The notes under the pieces are model-generated. The model ran no database searches. It saw nothing but the letters and a program-made list of their open reading frames with translations, and was not told the origin of the DNA. Shown in pieces: positions 7,197 to 9,910 of a DNA stretch of 9,910 nt. Numbering within the stretch: the stretch's first letter is position 1; every line of letters starts with the position of its first letter. Source of the DNA: Dorea sp. (GTDB lineage Bacteria > Bacillota_A > Clostridia > Lachnospirales > Lachnospiraceae); the NCBI GenBank assembly GCA_016295505.1, contig JAEDLC010000064.1, forward strand, positions 1 through 9,910, in the 5' to 3' direction. Made by a program: the position numbers and the translations under genes.

Positions 7197-7269
7197 GGGA
7201 TCATAGCTCAGCTGGGAGAGCATCTGCCTTACAAGCAGAGGGTCATAGGTTCGAGCCCTATTGGTCCCA
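7197..7269 (+). tRNA. tRNA-Val (anticodon UAC)
   Basis: A full 73-base cloverleaf. Acceptor GGGATCA pairs with TGGTCCC (7262-7268) with one T-G pair; discriminator A7269; D-stem GCTC/GAGC; anticodon stem TCTGC/GCAGA with loop CTTACAA and anticodon TAC at 7230-7232; T-arm with loop TTCGAGC. CCA is not encoded, so it must be added by the CCA enzyme. The tRNA reads GUA and probably other valine codons. Confidence 0.96.
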
Positions 7270-7283
7270 TATATACCAAATAT

Positions 7284-7357
7284 GGCGGGATAGCTCAGTT
7301 GGCTAGAGCACACGGTTCATACCCGTGGTGTCGCTGGTTCAAATCCAGTTCCCGCTA
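7284..7357 (+). tRNA. Elongator tRNA-Met (anticodon CAU)
   Basis: A full 74-base cloverleaf. Acceptor GGCGGGA pairs with TCCCGCT (7350-7356), starting with a G-T pair; discriminator A7357. Anticodon stem CACGG/CCGTG encloses TTCATAC with CAT at 7318-7320. T-loop TTCAAAT. The first acceptor pair is formed and the three G-C pairs of an initiator anticodon stem are missing, so this is not the initiator. The sequence resembles Bacillus elongator tRNA-Met, which also argues against the lysidine-modified tRNA-Ile2. It lies 14 bases after tRNA-Val in one transcript. CCA is not encoded. Confidence 0.93.
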
Positions 7358-7363
7358 CTGAAG

Positions 7364-7393
7364 AGAGAATCACAAAAGTGGTTCTCTTTTTTT
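7364..7393 (+). terminator. Terminator of the tRNA operon
   Basis: AGAGAATCAC (7364-7373) pairs with GTGGTTCTCT (7378-7387) over 10 base pairs with one G-U pair, around an AAAA loop. A run of seven T follows (7387-7393). It starts seven bases after the tRNA-Met gene. Confidence 0.93.
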
Positions 7394-7415
7394 CTGTAAA
7401 AGTAAGGGAAATCTT

Positions 7416-7445
7416 TTGACGATTCATATATACAAATAATATAAA
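7416..7445 (+). promoter_or_regulatory. Probable promoter of the small membrane protein-ispF-acetyltransferase operon
   Basis: TTGACG (7416-7421) and TATAAA (7440-7445) lie 18 bases apart, each 5/6 of consensus. The leader to the ATG at 7519 would be about 67 bases. A second TATAAT at 7452-7457 has no good -35. The rest of 7394-7518 is AT-rich with no other feature seen. Confidence 0.6.
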
Positions 7446-7518
7446 ATCATTTATAATACAAAACATATGAAAAAAAGTGTATCGTATGCATGAAATAGAT
7501 GAAAAAGGAGGATTCTAT

Positions 7519-7827
7519 ATGCCAACAAAGAATAGAATGATCATCAGAATTCTTGCAGGAGGATATCTGATGTATCTGGGATTTGATCTTTTTAAAGGAG
7601 TCCTGGAGGGAAATTCGGACAATGTCATGTTGTTTATGCTGATCGGAATCGCTTTTATGGGAATTGGTCTGTTTCTTCTGGCAAATGCGGTTCTGGTACT
7701 TTACCGGAAGGATTATGAGGACGAGTATGAAGAAGAATCAGAAGACGATCCGGATGAGGAGAAAGTAGACAAGAACGATATAAAAGAAGTCAGTTGTGAA
7801 GATGAGAATACAAAGACAGAGGTGTGA
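7519..7827 (+). CDS. Small two-helix membrane protein with acidic tail, unknown function
   Basis: I do not recognise this 102-residue protein. Residues about 8-25 (IRILAGGYLMYLGFDLF) and 36-61 form two hydrophobic helices. After YRK the tail 65-102 is strongly acidic, with 20 of 38 residues Asp or Glu, and includes one Cys (93). Basic residues at the N-terminus (KNR) favour a cytoplasmic N-terminus, and a two-helix hairpin would then place the acidic tail in the cytoplasm. The start at 7519 is chosen because AAGGAGGA (7505-7512) precedes it. The frame is open to a GTG at 7477, but that start lacks a ribosome binding site. The stop lies three bases before ispF, so the two genes are co-transcribed and perhaps translationally coupled. 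That is position only and says little about function. Confidence 0.8.
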   Translation: MPTKNRMIIRILAGGYLMYLGFDLFKGVLEGNSDNVMLFMLIGIAFMGIGLFLLANAVLVLYRKDYEDEYEEESEDDPDEEKVDKNDIKEVSCEDENTKTEV

Positions 7828-7830
7828 TCA

Positions 7831-8379
7831 ATGAGAGTTGGAATGGGTTATGATGTTCATCGACTGGTAGAGGACAGAGATCTGATACTGGGAGGAGTGA
7901 AAATTCCGTATGAAAAAGGCCTGCTGGGGCATTCGGATGCAGATGTGCTTCTTCATGCGATCATGGATGCTCTTCTTGGAGCAGCAGCACTTGGAGATAT
8001 CGGAAAGCATTTTCCGGATACAGATCCACAGTATAAGGGGATATCCAGTATCCGGCTGCTGGAACACGTAGGACAATTGATTGAGGACGGGATGTATGTG
8101 ATCGGCAATATTGATGCAACGATCATAGCACAGCGTCCGAAGATGGCGCCGCATATAGAGATCATGCGTCAGAATGTCGCGAAGGCACTGCATATTGAAG
8201 TGGATCAGATCAATATTAAGGCAACTACGGAAGAGGGACTGGGATTTACCGGGAGTGGGGAAGGTATCTCTGCGCAGGCAATCGCATGTCTTGAAACCAT
8301 TGCAAATTACAGTTATGCAGTCGGGCCGGGAGAAGGCGGATGTGCCGGATGCGGCGGCTGTTTGAAAAATTCATTGTAA
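7831..8379 (+). CDS. ispF: 2-C-methyl-D-erythritol 2,4-cyclodiphosphate synthase with extra Cys-rich tail
   Basis: IspF closes CDP-methylerythritol 2-phosphate to the cyclic diphosphate, releasing CMP, in the MEP isoprenoid pathway; the enzyme is a cytoplasmic trimer with a divalent metal site. MGYDVHRL holds Asp8 and His10, and His42 in LLHAIMDA completes the metal site, at the same numbers as in E. coli. GHSDAD (33-38), GDIGKHFPDTD (55-65), KATTEEGLGFTGSGEGI (130-146) and the GxG turn are intact. The family usually ends near residue 157. Here about 25 residues follow, ending in GGCAGCGGCLKNSL with Cys171, Cys174 and Cys177. The start follows the previous stop by three bases, and its weak GAGGTG lies inside the end of that gene, suggesting translational coupling. 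The core assignment is firm; the role of the tail is unknown. Confidence 0.96.
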   Translation: MRVGMGYDVHRLVEDRDLILGGVKIPYEKGLLGHSDADVLLHAIMDALLGAAALGDIGKHFPDTDPQYKGISSIRLLEHVGQLIEDGMYVIGNIDATIIAQRPKMAPHIEIMRQNVAKALHIEVDQINIKATTEEGLGFTGSGEGISAQAIACLETIANYSYAVGPGEGGCAGCGGCLKNSL

Positions 8380-8419
8380 ATACAGACAGATTGACAGGTC
8401 ATACAGGAGTGGTCGGATT

Positions 8420-9418
8420 ATGAAATTAAAAAGTTTAACAGCGGAAGAAAAGAAGTTATCCAGAGCGTTGTATGAAGAAGTGTTTTCGGAAGACAGTGAA
8501 AGCTTTGTGGATTATTACTATACCGAGAAAACAGAGGATAATCAGATCTATGTAATAGAAGAAGCGGGAGAGATCAGAGCAATGCTCCATCTGAATCCAT
8601 ATAAGCTTCTGGTAAACGGGAGTGAAAAAGACGCCAATTATATTGTAGCTGTTGCGACACAGCAGTCCTATCGCAAGCGCGGATATATGGCTGCCCTTTT
8701 GAAAAATGCATTGAATGAGATGTATCATAACGGGGAGACGTTTACATTCTTGATGCCTGCGTCTGAAAATATCTATCTTCCTTTTGATTTTCGGACGGTA
8801 TACGAACAGGAACGGTCGTACTATCATAAGGAGGATATGGAAAAAGGAATTCTTATTACCACAGCTTCAGAGGAGGATTGTGAAGAACTCGCAGAATATG
8901 TATCACAATGCCTTGCAACGAGGTACCAGGTATATGCCAGAAGAGATGCTGCCTATTATAAAAGGCTGATTCATGAGTACGCCAGCGACGGAGGATGCCT
9001 GAAAGTATATCGGAAGGACGGACAGATTGTGGATGTCCGGATCGATACGGGTGAAGATGAGCCGGAGGAAAAGCCGAAGATTATGGTTCGGATTGTTGAT
9101 GTCAGAAGGATGCTGATGTCTCTTCGTCTCACAAGCTTTATGGGTACCTGTTTCCAGATTACGGATCCGTTGATCGAGGAAAATAATCGCTGTGTTATGA
9201 TCACGGGAACGGAGTTCTCCGGTGTGATGCTGATGGACGGAAAGCGTGAGAACAGTGAGGGTACGATTACGGTTGCAGCACTTGCGAGTCTGGTGTTCGG
9301 TGCAAAGACAGCAGATGAAATCTGTGAAGAAGACGGGGTGACCATGTCAGAAAGAATGAAAGAAGAGCTGCAGAAAATGGTTCCGTTATCCAATATTTAT
9401 CTGAATGAAGTCGTTTGA
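8420..9418 (+). CDS. Eis-like GNAT N-acetyltransferase with SCP2-like C-terminal domain
   Basis: The protein has 332 residues. An N-terminal GNAT fold is shown by YIVAVATQQSYRKRGYMAAL (74-93), where the RKRGYM turn binds the acetyl-CoA pyrophosphate, and by LMPASENIYLPFDFRTVYE (111-129), which ends in the usual aromatic pattern. A second GNAT-like half and an SCP2-like C-terminal part follow, with MVRIVDVRRMLMSLR typical of the Eis / Acetyltransf_9 group, ending in YLNEVV. In Eis the free C-terminal carboxylate takes part in catalysis, so the intact end matters. Related enzymes acetylate amines, including aminoglycosides, but the substrate cannot be told from sequence. The CAGGAG at 8404-8409 serves the start. 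It lies 40 bases after ispF and is probably in the same operon. No classical terminator follows. Confidence 0.88.
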   Translation: MKLKSLTAEEKKLSRALYEEVFSEDSESFVDYYYTEKTEDNQIYVIEEAGEIRAMLHLNPYKLLVNGSEKDANYIVAVATQQSYRKRGYMAALLKNALNEMYHNGETFTFLMPASENIYLPFDFRTVYEQERSYYHKEDMEKGILITTASEEDCEELAEYVSQCLATRYQVYARRDAAYYKRLIHEYASDGGCLKVYRKDGQIVDVRIDTGEDEPEEKPKIMVRIVDVRRMLMSLRLTSFMGTCFQITDPLIEENNRCVMITGTEFSGVMLMDGKRENSEGTITVAALASLVFGAKTADEICEEDGVTMSERMKEELQKMVPLSNIYLNEVV

Positions 9419-9434
9419 TTTTATCTAATATTTT

Positions 9435-9477
9435 TCTTTAGAATATCTTTAGAATTCTACCATCTCTCTCTTAAGAT
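9435..9477 (+). repeat. Tandem direct repeats, possible response-regulator operator
   Basis: TCTTTAGAAT occurs at 9435-9444 and again at 9446-9455, an 11-base period or one helical turn. A related TCTTAAGAT lies at 9469-9477. Direct repeats at this period are typical of OmpR/PhoB-type response regulator sites. The repeats contain TAGAAT, and a weak promoter TTTAGA (9448-9453)-18-TAAGAT (9472-9477) can be read through them. An alternative is TTGATT (9415-9420)-18-TAGAAT (9439-9444). Confidence 0.4.
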
Positions 9478-9479
9478 TT

Positions 9480-9510
9480 CCCCTTTATGATAAGAACATC
9501 ATAACAGGGG
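9480..9510 (+). promoter_or_regulatory. Hairpin overlapping the ribosome binding site of the DedA remnant
   Basis: CCCCT (9480-9484) pairs with AGGGG (9506-9510), and TTATGAT (9485-9491) with ATCATAA (9498-9504), around AAGAAC with one bulged C: 12 base pairs in all. The Shine-Dalgarno GGGGAGG (9507-9513) is half inside the stem, nine bases before the ATG at 9523. It may sequester the site, or end the preceding operon, though only AGGTTTT follows rather than a T-run. The inner 20 bases also form a 7-6-7 dyad that could be a protein site. Confidence 0.55.
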
Positions 9511-9522
9511 AGGTTTTCAGAG

Positions 9523-9768
9523 ATGCAGATTCAGATTCTTTCACAATATTTTTTACAATATGGTGCAATATTCGTATTTTTGATTGTATTGCTGGAATAT
9601 ATGAATCTTCCGGGATTTCCTGCGGGTGTGATTATGCCGCTTGCCGGAATCTGGGCATCCAGAGGGGAAGTGTTTCTTCGGTTTTATCTTCGACATTTTC
9701 CAAAGCATCGGGAAATGATTGAACGGAACATGGAGATGCCGTATGGAAGATATTGGGTATATGATTAG
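9523..9768 (+). pseudogene. DedA-family membrane protein remnant (internally deleted)
   Basis: Residues 1-50 (QYGAIFVFLIVLLEYMNLPG, then FPAGVIMPLAGIWASRGEV) match the first helix and re-entrant part of DedA/SNARE-associated proteins, which are around 200 residues and act in lipid carrier or phospholipid transport. Here only 81 codons remain. FLRFYLRHFPKHREMIERNMEM (51-72) looks like the DedA segment that normally follows the GR..G motif some 45 residues later, joined directly to SRGEV. After residue 72, PYGRYWVYD ends at once, so most of the C-terminal half is also absent. Both losses keep the frame. The stop overlaps AGGAGGGG of the next gene, which looks like original operon spacing. This reading rests on recalled family pattern, not alignment. 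A short functional protein or an assembly error at a contig edge are alternatives. Confidence 0.55.
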
Positions 9769-9781
9769 GAGGGGATAAGAT

Positions 9782-9910
9782 ATGAAGATTGCGATGATGA
9801 CCAATAATTACAAACCTTTTGTCGGAGGTGTGCCGATATCAGTGGAACGCCTGGCGCATGAAAAATGGAATGGTAATTCCCAATGTGCTGGATTCTAAGA
9901 TTCAGGAGGA
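9782..9910 (+). pseudogene. GT4-type glycosyltransferase, N-terminal fragment with frame break (runs off the window)
   Basis: ATG at 9782 follows AGGAGGGG (9767-9774). MKIAMMTNNYKPFVGGVPIS then VERLA is the typical first strand and glycine loop of GT-B family 4 glycosyltransferases, which transfer sugars to lipids or other acceptors at the membrane. After ERLA the frame gives HEKWNGNSQCAGF and a stop at 9896-9898. The +1 frame from 9858 reads MKNGMVIPNVLDSKIQE to the window edge, which resembles a segment lying roughly 60 residues further on in such enzymes. An internal deletion that shifts the frame near 9855 explains both. Homologues in Firmicutes include diacylglycerol glucosyltransferases, but this one cannot be assigned. 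Sequence or assembly error near a contig end is a real alternative. Confidence 0.55.

Noticed and set aside
6879..7313. Minus-strand open frame of 144 codons across the gdhA end and tRNAs
   Set aside because: It runs antisense through a terminator and two clear tRNA genes.

Overview
The window looks like ordinary chromosome of a low-to-moderate GC Clostridia bacterium, most likely a gut-type Lachnospiraceae (Dorea/Mediterraneibacter/Blautia-like). The grounds are strong AGGAGG ribosome binding sites, tRNAs without an encoded CCA end, a single-chain clade-II PurL, an IspF (MEP pathway), and the gene styles seen. This placement is inference from the sequence; no database search was made. I see no CRISPR array, phage, IS element or obvious defence system.

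Layout. (1) 1-640, minus strand: N-terminal part of a LysR-type regulator that runs off the window, divergent from (2) a four-helix membrane protein at 738-1442 of the DUF1461/TIGR01906 type, probably the lipoprotein intramolecular transacylase Lit. (3) 1543-5310: purL, one large FGAM synthase with a fused glutaminase domain. (4) 5311-5677: a 367-base leader region holding the only convincing gdhA promoter, a strong intrinsic terminator downstream of it, and an orphan perfect Shine-Dalgarno sequence. (5) 5678-7012: gdhA, hexameric-type glutamate dehydrogenase, closed by a strong terminator. (6) 7131-7393: a compact tRNA operon (tRNA-Val UAC, elongator tRNA-Met CAU) with a consensus promoter, an A-rich upstream tract and a strong terminator. 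(7) 7416-9418: a probable operon of a small acidic-tailed membrane protein, ispF with an unusual CxxCxxC tail, and an Eis-like GNAT acetyltransferase. (8) 9419-9910: a regulatory stretch with tandem repeats and a hairpin covering a ribosome binding site, followed by a DedA-family remnant and a GT4-glycosyltransferase remnant, both apparently carrying internal deletions; the second runs off the window.

How the genes relate. PurL consumes glutamine and GdhA supplies glutamate, so the central part concerns nitrogen metabolism, though the two genes do not look like a tight operon. Lit, DedA and the glycosyltransferase are all envelope functions. IspF feeds isoprenoid synthesis.

The signals most worth a second look are the gdhA leader terminator (possible attenuation), the Lit candidate, the repeat/hairpin region before the DedA remnant, and the run of internally deleted genes at the right edge. 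None is proof of a new system; most of the window is routine core genome.
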